Part shown: positions 51,033 through 59,800 of the stretch, in pieces | Layout of the letters: each line of letters starts with the position of its first letter | Numbering within the stretch: position 1 is the stretch's first letter | Source of the DNA: 13-2-20CM-66-19 sp036273735 | GTDB taxonomy: Bacteria > Pseudomonadota > Gammaproteobacteria > Steroidobacterales > Steroidobacteraceae | Direction: 5' to 3' | NCBI GenBank assembly: GCA_036273735.1 | Contig: DASUHA010000109.1 | Coordinates: 8,110 to 72,109 of the forward strand | DNA length: 64,000 nucleotides | Position numbers and translations under genes: made by a program | The notes under the pieces: generated by a model | What the model was told of the DNA's origin: nothing | Seen by the model: the letters and a program-made list of their open reading frames with translations, nothing else | The model's database searches: none

Positions 51033-52199
51033 TCATGCGAGACTCGCGAGCGCATCGCGCAGCATGTCGACGTGCTCCTCCTGCAGAATGAAGGGCGGCA
51101 GGAGCCTGAGGATGTGGCTGTCGTTTGCGGTGCCGGCGAGAATGCCGCCTTCGAGGAGCTCGGCCTGGATCTGCTTGGCGGGTCGGCTGGTGCGCAGCCC
51201 GAGGAGAAAGCCCTCACCCTGACTCGCCGTCACGGGGCCGACGATGCAGGTGCGGCGGATGTACTCCGACACGCGCTGCACATTCTCGAGCAGCCGCTGA
51301 GACTCGATGGCCTCGATCACCGCCTCGATCGCGGCACAGGCCATGGGGCCACCGCCGTAGGTCGTGCCGAGAAGCCCGATACCCAGCGTCGCCGACACCT
51401 TGGGGGAAGTCAGCAGTGCCGCACAGGGAAAGCCATTTCCGAGCGCCTTTGCGACCGTGATCATGTCCGGCGTGACGCCGTAGAGATTGGCGGCGAAGGG
51501 ATGCCCCACGCGGCCGAGGCCGCACTGAATCTCATCGAAGATGAGCTGCGCCCCGACCTCATCGCAGCGCCGACGCAGCGCTGCGAGATAACTCCTGCCG
51601 AGGTCGACTGCGCCCGCGAGGCCCTGCACGGGCTCGACGATCACTGCGGCGGTCCGGTCGGTGATCTGTTCGGCGATGGCTGCGGCATCGCCCCTCGGCA
51701 TGAAGCTGACATCGAACGGCTTGCGCGGCAGGCCGTACCAGCCCTCGGAGCCCCAGGTGACTGCGCCCGCCGCCGCGGTGCGGCCGTGGAAGGCGCCCTC
51801 GACGGCCGCGACGTGGGGCCGGGAAGTCATGCGGAATGCCAGCCGCAGCGCGTTCTCGTTCGCCTCCGCGCCGCTGTTGACGAAGAATACGCTGCTGAAG
51901 TCGAGCTTCGAGAAGCGCACCAGGCGCTCTGCCGCCCGCACGCGAACGCGCATGGGAATGGCGTTCGTCTGAAAGTTGCAGGAGCGCGCCTGAGCGGTGA
52001 GCGCCTCGGTCCAGCCGACATGCCCATAGCCGAGCGCCGCGACCGCATGGCCGCCGTAGAGATCGAGCACCCGCTCGCCGCGGCTGTTCAACAGCCAGAC
52101 GCCGTTGGCGGAGGCGACCTCGAAAGGGTATTGCGCGAACACCGGCGCGAGGAAATCCCTCGTCGGGCCATCGTCGGTAACGTCTAGTGCGGCGCTCAT
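51033..52199 (-). CDS. argD: Acetylornithine aminotransferase-like class III aminotransferase
   Basis: 388 residues from ATG 52199 with GGGAG upstream. PLP-enzyme features: VFFVNSGAEANENALRLAFR, VEGAFHGRTAAAGAVTWG, LIFDEIQCGLGRVGHPFAA, and the Schiff-base lysine in ITVAKALGNGFPCAALL. It transfers an amino group from glutamate to N-acylglutamate semialdehyde to give N-acylornithine. It is 11 bases downstream of argC. The spacer to argF' contains two strong hairpins. Other class III aminotransferases are possible, but the operon position makes ArgD by far the most likely. Confidence 0.92.
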   Translation of the reverse strand: MSAALDVTDDGPTRDFLAPVFAQYPFEVASANGVWLLNSRGERVLDLYGGHAVAALGYGHVGWTEALTAQARSCNFQTNAIPMRVRVRAAERLVRFSKLDFSSVFFVNSGAEANENALRLAFRMTSRPHVAAVEGAFHGRTAAAGAVTWGSEGWYGLPRKPFDVSFMPRGDAAAIAEQITDRTAAVIVEPVQGLAGAVDLGRSYLAALRRRCDEVGAQLIFDEIQCGLGRVGHPFAANLYGVTPDMITVAKALGNGFPCAALLTSPKVSATLGIGLLGTTYGGGPMACAAIEAVIEAIESQRLLENVQRVSEYIRRTCIVGPVTASQGEGFLLGLRTSRPAKQIQAELLEGGILAGTANDSHILRLLPPFILQEEHVDMLRDALASLA

Positions 52200-52210
52200 C
52201 ACATCTCCCG

Positions 52211-53272
52211 TCAGGTCCAGCCGGGCGCGCAGGCCGTGAGGCCTGTCGTCTCGGGTAGACCGAACATCCGGTTCATCCACTGCACGGCGCCGCCGGCGGC
52301 GCCCTTGTTGAGGTTGTCGACCGCGCACATCACGGCCAGGGTGCGGCCGTTGGCGACGGCGGAAAGGTGTGCGTAGTTGGTGGTCGCGACCTCTTTGAGC
52401 CGGGGGGCGGAATCCGTAACCCGCACGAAGGGCGAGCCGGCGTAGAACGCACGCAACGCGTCCAGCAACCGCGGAGTGTCGATCGCGGTCTTCAGGGGGG
52501 CCTGCACGGTGATGTGAATGCCGCGGGCGATCGGCCCGGAGTGCGGCACGAACGCTATGTCAGCCTCCACGCCCGTTACCGCAAGCGCGCAGGCCGCGAT
52601 CTCCGGCGCGTGCCGGTGTGCAAGCGCGTTGTAAGAATAGAGATCGCTGTGGCGAAGCGGATGGTGCGTGCCCTCCACGGGCTTGCGCCCGGCACCGGTG
52701 CTGCCGGTGGTTCCGCTGACGAACAACACCGGAGGCGTGAGACCCAGGGAAAGGATCGGCACGCTGGCGAGGAGCGTTGCGGTGGCGAAGCAGCCCGGGT
52801 GCGCAACGTGCGGCGTCTCGAGTCTTCGCAGGTGCTCCGGCACTGCACAGGTGAATTCCGCCAACCGCCCGGGAGCCTCGTGGGCGTGTTTGTAGACTGC
52901 CTCGTACGCTGCTGCGGAGCGGAAGCGGAAGTCGGCAGAGATGTCGACGACCCGGGGCCGGGCTCCCCTCTGCGAAGCGGCCTCGAGAACGGAGTCGATC
53001 AACGCCGCCGAGACGCCGTGCGGGGCCGCGGAGAACACGGCGCACTCCGGCGAGCCGGCAACCAGCGACTGTACTTCGGCCTGCGACTTGAAGCGCGTAT
53101 CGCCGTATGCGGCCGCAAGATGCGGGAATGCTTCGGCAACGAGCCCGCCCGGCTGGCTGTCGGACATCACGGCAGCGAGCCCGAAGCGCGGATGTCCCGT
53201 GAGCAGGCGCAGGAGCTCACCGGCCACGTAACCCGTGCCACCGAGCACGACTGTCGGAATGGATGTCTTCAC
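52211..53272 (-). CDS. argC: N-acetyl-gamma-glutamyl-phosphate reductase
   Basis: 353 residues from GTG 53272. The Rossmann motif VVLGGTGYVAGELLRLL is at residues 6-22; catalytic Cys161 is in VAHPGCFATA; the histidine region is FVPHSGPIARGIHIT. NADPH-dependent reduction of N-acylglutamyl phosphate to the semialdehyde. The GTG overlaps the DUF1611 stop (GTGA), so the two are translationally coupled. It is the third step of the pathway and follows the gene proposed here for the first step. It is followed by argD after 11 bases. Confidence 0.95.
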   Translation of the reverse strand: MKTSIPTVVLGGTGYVAGELLRLLTGHPRFGLAAVMSDSQPGGLVAEAFPHLAAAYGDTRFKSQAEVQSLVAGSPECAVFSAAPHGVSAALIDSVLEAASQRGARPRVVDISADFRFRSAAAYEAVYKHAHEAPGRLAEFTCAVPEHLRRLETPHVAHPGCFATATLLASVPILSLGLTPPVLFVSGTTGSTGAGRKPVEGTHHPLRHSDLYSYNALAHRHAPEIAACALAVTGVEADIAFVPHSGPIARGIHITVQAPLKTAIDTPRLLDALRAFYAGSPFVRVTDSAPRLKEVATTNYAHLSAVANGRTLAVMCAVDNLNKGAAGGAVQWMNRMFGLPETTGLTACAPGWT

Positions 53273-54345
53273 GCGGCGGATTCCCGCACGAGACCGATCG
53301 TCTCCATGACTCGATCGCCGAGCGCTGCGCCCGCGCTCAGCGCGTTGAAGGCGGGCACACCCAGCTGGGTCGTGATGATCTCCACCCCGACCTGATTGTC
53401 GGTGGACGGCCCCGTGACCACGCAGGGCTCGATGCCGAAGCGCTCGCGCAACAGCTTCACGCCGCCCCAGGCCGCGACGGGATCGTTGGCCGAGAGCACG
53501 ACTCCCGTGAGTGCCGCCCGGATGTCGGGACACTCCAGGATGGCATCGACCCCGTAGGTGCCAAGAATGCCGTCGCCGAGCTCGAACACGATCGCATCGG
53601 GCTTGCCGGCCGAGAGCTCGGTCAGCATGGTGCGCGTGAGGGCCGGGCCATTGGCGCGGGTGGTAGTAATGACGCCGAGGTCGGTGAAGATGGCGGAGCG
53701 GCGCGCACCGGCATCCTCCATCGCCAGAACGTCGCGGCGCAGTGACACGCCAGTTGCCTTGAATGCGTCGATCGCGAGTCCGCGATGGCGCATCCGGCTG
53801 ATGATGGCGCAGGCCGCGGCTGTCTTGCCCGCCTCCATGCAGGTGCCCGCCAGGGCCACCACCGGTATCTGCCGTGACTCCAGCTTCGCCTCGAGATCGA
53901 GCCGGCGATGACCTGCCCGCGCCGGCACACCGATGCGCTCGCCGAGATAAGGAAAGTGCAGCGCCACTCCGAGCACCCGGCAGTCGAAGGGCTTGCCCTT
54001 GTCCGGATTGATCGAGTCGCAGATCCCGAGCACGCCGCCGATGTTGAGCATCTGGATGACATCCCCGGCCTGGACCGAAGGTGGCACATGGCCCGAGTAG
54101 CCGAAGAGCGCCTTGCGGTGACCGAGTGCGCCCACCACGATGTCGCCTTTGCCCACCTTGGCCATACGGCCGCTGGTGAGCTCCAGCGTGTTGTAGGTCG
54201 ACTTGTTGGTCAGGACCTCAACCACGACCACCACGCCTTCCTCGGATGGGATGTCGGTCGAGATCCGGACTTCATGCGAGAGGCCGCAGGCCTGCGCCAC
54301 GGAGGCGATTTTGTCGACGACCACACTTCTCATGTCGCTGACCAT
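53269..54345 (-). CDS. DUF1611 protein; candidate N-acylglutamate synthase of the arginine operon
   Basis: 358 residues starting one base after the argG stop. The N-terminal region (1-150) has alternating strands (GVVVVVEVLTNKST, KGDIVVGALGHRKALFGYSG); the C-terminal region is P-loop-like with GTCMEAGKT at 167-175 and FELGDGILGTYGV. It belongs to DUF1611. A family member, DgcN, has been reported to N-acetylate D-glutamate in a D-glutamate catabolic route. In this operon no argA, argJ or GNAT gene is present, and DUF1611 occupies the slot used by a GNAT acetyltransferase in Bacteroidetes arg clusters. I infer, not show, that it makes N-acetyl- or N-acylglutamate. Confidence 0.75.
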   Translation of the reverse strand: MVSDMRSVVVDKIASVAQACGLSHEVRISTDIPSEEGVVVVVEVLTNKSTYNTLELTSGRMAKVGKGDIVVGALGHRKALFGYSGHVPPSVQAGDVIQMLNIGGVLGICDSINPDKGKPFDCRVLGVALHFPYLGERIGVPARAGHRRLDLEAKLESRQIPVVALAGTCMEAGKTAAACAIISRMRHRGLAIDAFKATGVSLRRDVLAMEDAGARRSAIFTDLGVITTTRANGPALTRTMLTELSAGKPDAIVFELGDGILGTYGVDAILECPDIRAALTGVVLSANDPVAAWGGVKLLRERFGIEPCVVTGPSTDNQVGVEIITTQLGVPAFNALSAGAALGDRVMETIGLVRESAA

Positions 54346-54346
54346 G

Positions 54347-55582
54347 TCAGATATCCTTCGTATGCTGATCCGCGCGCCGGTGAAAAACGCCCGTCAGGGC
54401 GACGATCTTGGAGAAGCCGAGCGCGTCGGTCGGGGTCCACTCACCCGCTGCCTCACCGTAGACGCCCTTCGAGGCGGCCATGAGAGAGTAGGGCGACTCG
54501 ACGCCTTCGATGAAGAGATTGCCGGGGCGAAGCTGGACGTGCACCTGACCGGTCACCCGCTCCTGAGAGGAGAGGAGCAGGGCCTCGATGTCACGGCAGA
54601 CGGGGTCGAGGAGCTGACCCTCATGCACGAGGTCGCCGTAAGGTTGCGCCACCGTTTCCTTGATGCGCTGCTGGCGACCGGTGAGCACGAGCTTCTCGAG
54701 CTCCCGGTGGGCGGTGAGCAGCACCTCGGCAGCAGGCGCCTCGAAGGCGACGCGTCCCTTGGTCCCGATGATGGTATCGCCGAGATGAATGCCGCGGCCG
54801 ATGCCGAACGGCGCTGCGAGTGCCTCCAGTGCCTCGATGATGGCCACTGGTGAGAGCATGCGGCCGTCGAGCCCCACCGGGCGGCCCTGCTTGAACTCGA
54901 TGACATGGGACTGCGCGGCACGCGGCTGCGTGAACGCATCGCGTGTCAGCACCCACGCATGATCGGGGATGGTACCCGATGAAGTCAGCGTCTCCTTGCC
55001 GCCGATCGTGACACCCCAGAGACCCCTGTTGACGGAATAGGCTGCGCCGAAAGGTGGCGCGGGCAGGCCGCGAGCCTGCAGGTAGTCGAGCTCCTCCTGC
55101 CGCTTGAATGCGCGGTCGCGTACGGGCGCCAGCACTTCGAGCTCCGGAGCCAGCGTGCGCATCGCGACCTCGAAGCGCACCTGGTCATTGCCCGCAGCGG
55201 TGCAGCCGTGGGCGACCATGTTGGTACCGAGCTTGCGGGCCATGTGCGCGATGGTCTGTGCCTGCATGACCCGTTCCGCGCCCACGCAGAGCGGGTACAT
55301 CTGGCCGCGCTTCACGTTGCCCATGATGAGGAAGCGCAGCACCTGCTCGAAATAATCCGCGCGCGCATCGATCTGATGGTGGTCCACGGCACCCAGCGCT
55401 CGGGCACGCTCCGCCAGCGTACGCGCGGCGGCCGCATCGATTCCGCCGGTGTCGACCGTGACGGTGATGACGGGACGACCCTGGTTCTCCCTCAGCCAGG
55501 GCACGAGGAAAGAGGTATCGAGACCGCCGGAATATGCGAGAACGATGGGCTGGTCGCCCTTCATGGGGACGGGGTTGGACAT
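54347..55582 (-). CDS. argG: Argininosuccinate synthase
   Basis: 411 residues from ATG 55582, three bases after the argR stop. The ATP pyrophosphatase P-loop SGGLDTS is at 18-24 (VLAYSGGLDTSFLV). GCTAAGNDQVRFEVAMRTL is the citrulline/aspartate site, and GIGRGIHLGDTIIGTKGRVAFE completes the C-terminal domain. It joins citrulline and aspartate. The sequence style (GCTAAGNDQVRF, VKRGQMYPLCVGAERV) is closer to the Bacteroidetes-type argG than to the E. coli enzyme. It is the second gene of the operon, right after its regulator. Confidence 0.95.
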   Translation of the reverse strand: MSNPVPMKGDQPIVLAYSGGLDTSFLVPWLRENQGRPVITVTVDTGGIDAAAARTLAERARALGAVDHHQIDARADYFEQVLRFLIMGNVKRGQMYPLCVGAERVMQAQTIAHMARKLGTNMVAHGCTAAGNDQVRFEVAMRTLAPELEVLAPVRDRAFKRQEELDYLQARGLPAPPFGAAYSVNRGLWGVTIGGKETLTSSGTIPDHAWVLTRDAFTQPRAAQSHVIEFKQGRPVGLDGRMLSPVAIIEALEALAAPFGIGRGIHLGDTIIGTKGRVAFEAPAAEVLLTAHRELEKLVLTGRQQRIKETVAQPYGDLVHEGQLLDPVCRDIEALLLSSQERVTGQVHVQLRPGNLFIEGVESPYSLMAASKGVYGEAAGEWTPTDALGFSKIVALTGVFHRRADQHTKDI

Positions 55583-55584
55583 GG

Positions 55585-56031
55585 TCAAACTCGGAAAATG
55601 GCCTGAAGCCGCGCGACCAGGGCGTCCTGCGCGCCGGCGTGGGCGGTTGCGATGAAGATGGTATCGTCGCCGGAGATGGTGCCGGCGACCTCGGGCCACT
55701 CGGCCCGATCGATCGCGACCGCGACGCTTTGCGCCGCGCCGATCGTGGTCCTGACCACTGTCAGCGACGGGCCGGCGCGCCTCAGCCCGCGCACGAACTG
55801 CGTGAGCATGCCGAAGTCGCCGTTGGCCCGGGAGACCTCATCCGGCGGCAGCACATACCGCCCGCTCGCCTTGAGTACGCCGAGATCGCGAAGATCACGG
55901 CTCACGGACGACTGGGTCACCTCGAATCCCTCGGTCTTCAGCAGGCGCGCCAGGTCTTCCTGCCGGCGAACGTGTCCGTCGCGCAGGATACGCACGATTG
56001 CCTGACGGCGCTCGAGCTGCTGGACGTCCAT
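55585..56031 (-). CDS. argR: Arginine repressor ArgR
   Basis: 148 residues. The N-terminal winged-helix has SSVSRDLRDLGVLKASGRYVL, the SR DNA-reading helix of the family. The C-terminal hexamerisation/arginine-binding domain includes GTISGDDTIFIAT, where the adjacent aspartates bind arginine. With arginine bound it represses arginine biosynthesis. It is the promoter-proximal gene of the operon it presumably controls, behind two ARG-box-like sites, so autoregulation is likely. Confidence 0.96.
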   Translation of the reverse strand: MDVQQLERRQAIVRILRDGHVRRQEDLARLLKTEGFEVTQSSVSRDLRDLGVLKASGRYVLPPDEVSRANGDFGMLTQFVRGLRRAGPSLTVVRTTIGAAQSVAVAIDRAEWPEVAGTISGDDTIFIATAHAGAQDALVARLQAIFRV

Positions 56032-56054
56032 CGGGACTCAATAGGGCATGAGGC

Positions 56055-56103
56055 TATGCATAAAATTGCGCAAAGTATGAATATTAATGCGCAACGCTGT
56101 CAA
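56055..56103 (-). promoter_or_regulatory. Tandem ARG boxes overlapping the argR-operon promoter
   Basis: Two 18-bp imperfect palindromes, TATGCATAAAATTGCGCA (56055-56072) and TATGAATATTAATGCGCA (56076-56093), are 3 bp apart, the canonical ArgR operator spacing. On the minus strand TTGACA (56103-56098) and CATACT (56079-56074) with an 18-bp spacer form a promoter. The second box covers the spacer and the start of the -10 element. Confidence 0.75.
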
Positions 56104-56176
56104 GGTATCCGAGCCCGGATTTCAGGCCACGCCCAAGGCACCGGCGCAGTCGGGCGGTCCGCGTTAAGCTTGGCGC

Positions 56177-56815
56177 ATGAAGCCAAACGTCCGCCTGCTG
56201 TTCGGCCCGCTGGCCACGGCCATTTTCGTGGTCGGTCTTCTGTGCCTGCCGCGGATGGTTCCGGGCTATAGCCAGGTTCATCAGACCGTCAGCGAGATCG
56301 GTGAGTTGGGATCGCCCGCGAGGATTCCCTTCACCCTGATGTTGTGCGCAGTCGCCCTTTGCATCCTGGTATTCGCGTACGCGCTGCGGGAGCTGTCGCT
56401 GAAGGCCGGACGCTCTGCCGCTCCGGCATACCTCAGCGGCTGCCTGGCGGTCTCGTGCGTCGGGGTCGCCATCTTCGCCTTCCCTCACCCGCTCCACAAT
56501 TGGTTCGGCCTCTCGGAGTTGGTGGGCTACCAGGCCCCGCTCGCCATGGCGCTCGCATGGCGCAGAGAGCCCAGGGTGGGAGGCGTGGTGGCTTTCTCGT
56601 GGATCATGTACGCGGTGACCTGTGCGGCGATCGTGGCCAACCTGAGCGTGCTCGATCGAACCGGCGCCCTATGGGCGCTCGAGCGGCCGGTCTACGGGCT
56701 CGTCCAGAGGAGCCTGTTCCTGGTCTGGTTCGTGTGGTGCGCCGGTGTGGGATTTGCGCTCTATGGGGCATCAGGCAAAGCCTGGGGTCCGCGCTTCGCG
56801 AGCTCCGGCTACTGA
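56177..56815 (+). CDS. DUF998 integral membrane protein
   Basis: 212 residues with six predicted helices. The family feature is the first helix pair (LLFGPLATAIFVVGLLCLP) followed by YSQVHQTVSEIGELGSPARI, and VAIFAFPHPLHNWFGLSELVGY in the middle. No catalytic motif. DUF998 proteins are of unknown function. It is divergent from the arginine operon (145 bases between them) and convergent with tamB. Confidence 0.9.
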   Translation: MKPNVRLLFGPLATAIFVVGLLCLPRMVPGYSQVHQTVSEIGELGSPARIPFTLMLCAVALCILVFAYALRELSLKAGRSAAPAYLSGCLAVSCVGVAIFAFPHPLHNWFGLSELVGYQAPLAMALAWRREPRVGGVVAFSWIMYAVTCAAIVANLSVLDRTGALWALERPVYGLVQRSLFLVWFVWCAGVGFALYGASGKAWGPRFASSGY

Positions 56816-56824
56816 CCGCCTTCC

Positions 56825-59800
56825 TTACTTCTCGACGCTGAACACCAGGTCTGCGCCGCGGATCTGACCGGCCTCGGTGCGGATCGTCCAATGGTCGCCG
56901 AGGCTGTAGCGAAGGCGGATAGCGTTCAACTGCTGGGTGAGCCCGACACCGTAGCTCACGTAGAGCCGCGGCGAGAGATACTTGCCGAGGACGAGCGACG
57001 TCGAATTGTTGAGATCGGTCTCCAGGCTGATGTCGGGCAGTCCGATGCGCGAGCCGAGCTGCTGCGCGAGGATGGCTCCGCCCTGTGTCAGCAGCTCGTT
57101 GGCCGCGGTCGCCTGCTGACTCTGGGGCGAGGAGCCCGCCTGCAGCATCTGCAGCGAGCTGCCGCCGCCGCCGCCGGAGAGAATCAGCGAGACGATCTGC
57201 GATTGCGGCAGCGACGGGTCCGAGAAGAAGGAGATCCGCGGCCGCTGCAGCGTGCCGCGGACGTTGACTCCGACGGTGACGTCGGGATAGCGCTTGATGG
57301 CACGGAGCTCGATACCGGGATCGCCGATGGGGCCGCCCGTAAAGATCAGACGGCCGCGCTGGATCTCGAGCTTGCGTCCATAGGCCGAATACTGGCCCTT
57401 CTGAACCGAGAGCTCCCCGGTGGCATGCGTGATCGGATCGTAGCCGCTGCGCACCGTGATACCACCCCCGAGTTTTCCTGTCAGCCCCGTCGTGTCGATG
57501 TTCACGTCTGACCCCAGCGTCATGGTGATCTGGGTCCTGACCTTGAACTGGTTGGCGGGGTTCTCCGACGTCTCACCGACGATGACTTCGTCGGACGAGG
57601 ATGTCACGGCTCCCGTGAGATCGGTTGGTACAATCTTCGCGTGGGGCACAACCACCGTGCCTGTGATGTCGATTTGGCGCGCGGCCACCTTGAAGTCGAG
57701 ATTCGGCGAGGCATCGATCTGCGCTTCCGGGATGTCCACGACCCGCAGGTTGGCGCCATCGAGATGCAGCTGGCCGTAGGGCAGCGACTCACGCCACTGA
57801 AGCAGCCCTTTGGCGTGCACCTTTCCCTTACCCGCCTGCGCGGTGCCATCGAATGACAAGCCGTCGTCCGTCAGGCGCGCCGTCAGACCGACTTCGCGCA
57901 AACGCAGATTGGTCTGATAGAAGTCGACCTCGCCATCCGCGACGCTGAGCGTTCCGCTCAGGCGCGGGTCGGCCACTGTGCCGGCAATCCGCGCATCTGC
58001 GGTCAGCTTGCCGGCGGCCCGGTCGATGTCAGGAATGTAGACCGAAACGAGATCGAGCTTGGCGGACTGAGCATGCAGCTCGCCCGCGACCGGCATGTCC
58101 TGCCAACGGTGTGCATTGCGATCGGCCTTCAGGGTGGCCGCGAGCGTGCCGATCTCCCCGGACGTGAGTGACGCCTGGGCATCGATCGAGTCAGGCGTGG
58201 CCGTAGCGATGAGAACGCCGGACCCTATGGAGGTATGCTCGATGCGCCCGCTCACCAGTCGACGGGAGAGCGTGGCATCGTTCAGCTCCACGCGCAGTCC
58301 TCCCTCCGCGGGCTTCCCGTCGCCGCCGAACAGCTTGGCGCCGAGGCTGATGGCTCCTTGATATTCCACTGCGGCCGTCACTCCTGCCGTGAGTGTGCTC
58401 AGCGGCAGGTGGCTCGCTGTCAACATCGTCGACCACGCAGCCGGGGTCCAACTCGCCTCCGTGCAGAGATCGCCGGGTGTGCCGGTGAGGCACAGTCGTC
58501 CGACGCTGCTGCTCACATGGGATAAAGTCACTGGCACCGGCTGCCCGAGATGGAGCCGCAGCGATTCATCACCCGAGAGCGTGAGTGCCTCGAGTTGCCC
58601 CGCGAAGGTGCCGCGGTTGAAACTGCCGCTCGCGGCCGCCGTCAAATGCAGCCCGCGCGCCTGAGCATCGAGGTGGACACTCGCAGCCGATGCAGGCCCG
58701 TCGAGCGTGAGCTCCAGGCTGCGCAGCGTCCGGCCGCGAAATTGGAGTTGGTGCAGGTGCGCGGCTGCGGCGGAGCGGCGCTGCGAGGTGGGATCGAAGT
58801 CGACCTTGGCATCGAATCCCGCGAGGGCCACGCCCTGGTAGAGAATGTCCGTTCCCTGGGCGGTCGCCTTGATATCGGGCGCATCGAGGGGGCCGCGGAT
58901 CGTCCCCGATGCCTCCAGCCGGCCGCGGCTGCCGGCCGAGAGCAGACTGAGATCCTCGGCCGTCACACTAAATCGCAGATCGGCTGCGCGGTCGATGCGG
59001 CCATCGAGTGCAAGTCGCGTATGGCCGAGCCCTACGCGGACCTGTTGGAACGTCCAAGTGTCACCCGCGTGCATGAGCTGGCCGCCGCCGCTGGCGGGAA
59101 CGCCGCGCAGCCGCCCGCCGAGGCCGTGGATCTGCACACTGAGCGCGTCGCTCGCCTTGAAGCCACGCCCCGCCACCTCGAGCCCAAAATCGAGGCTGCC
59201 GGGCAGGTCCGGCCGGATTTGCCCCGGATCGATTCCAGTCGCGTGACCGCTGACGGCCCAGCGCTGCACGGGCGCCCAGGTCACTCGCCCGTGCACATCC
59301 GCCTGTCCATGGTAGAGATCGACTTGCGCGCGGCTCAGCGTGACCCCGGTGTTGTCCAACTTGCCCGTGATGTCCGCGGGCACCGGGGTGAGGGCTGCGA
59401 CCTGAGCCAATCCCCTGGTGTGGAACTGGTAGGGGCGGACGCCCGCCAGCTCGAAGCTTCCCGCGCTGCTGCGAAACGGTACGTTGCGCCCTGCGAGCGG
59501 CCAGCGAAAATTGCTCCAACTGCCCTTCAGGTCGAGACGCGGCCCGCCCGGGACGATTCCGATCGTACCGGCGGCGATCGCCCGCGCCCCCGAGCCCTGG
59601 TGGGTGACGTCGATTCGACTTGCGGAGAGCACCTTCCGGGCAAAGCCGCCGTCGAACCGGACATCGAACGAGCCCGCCTTCAGTCCCGCCGGGTCGAGTG
59701 AGCCTCGTGCGCCGAATGTCCGCCCATCGCCATACAGGGCCAGCTTGCCGCTGATGAGGCCGAGCGCGCCGGTGAGGTGCCAGGCGCGCAGGTCGAAATC

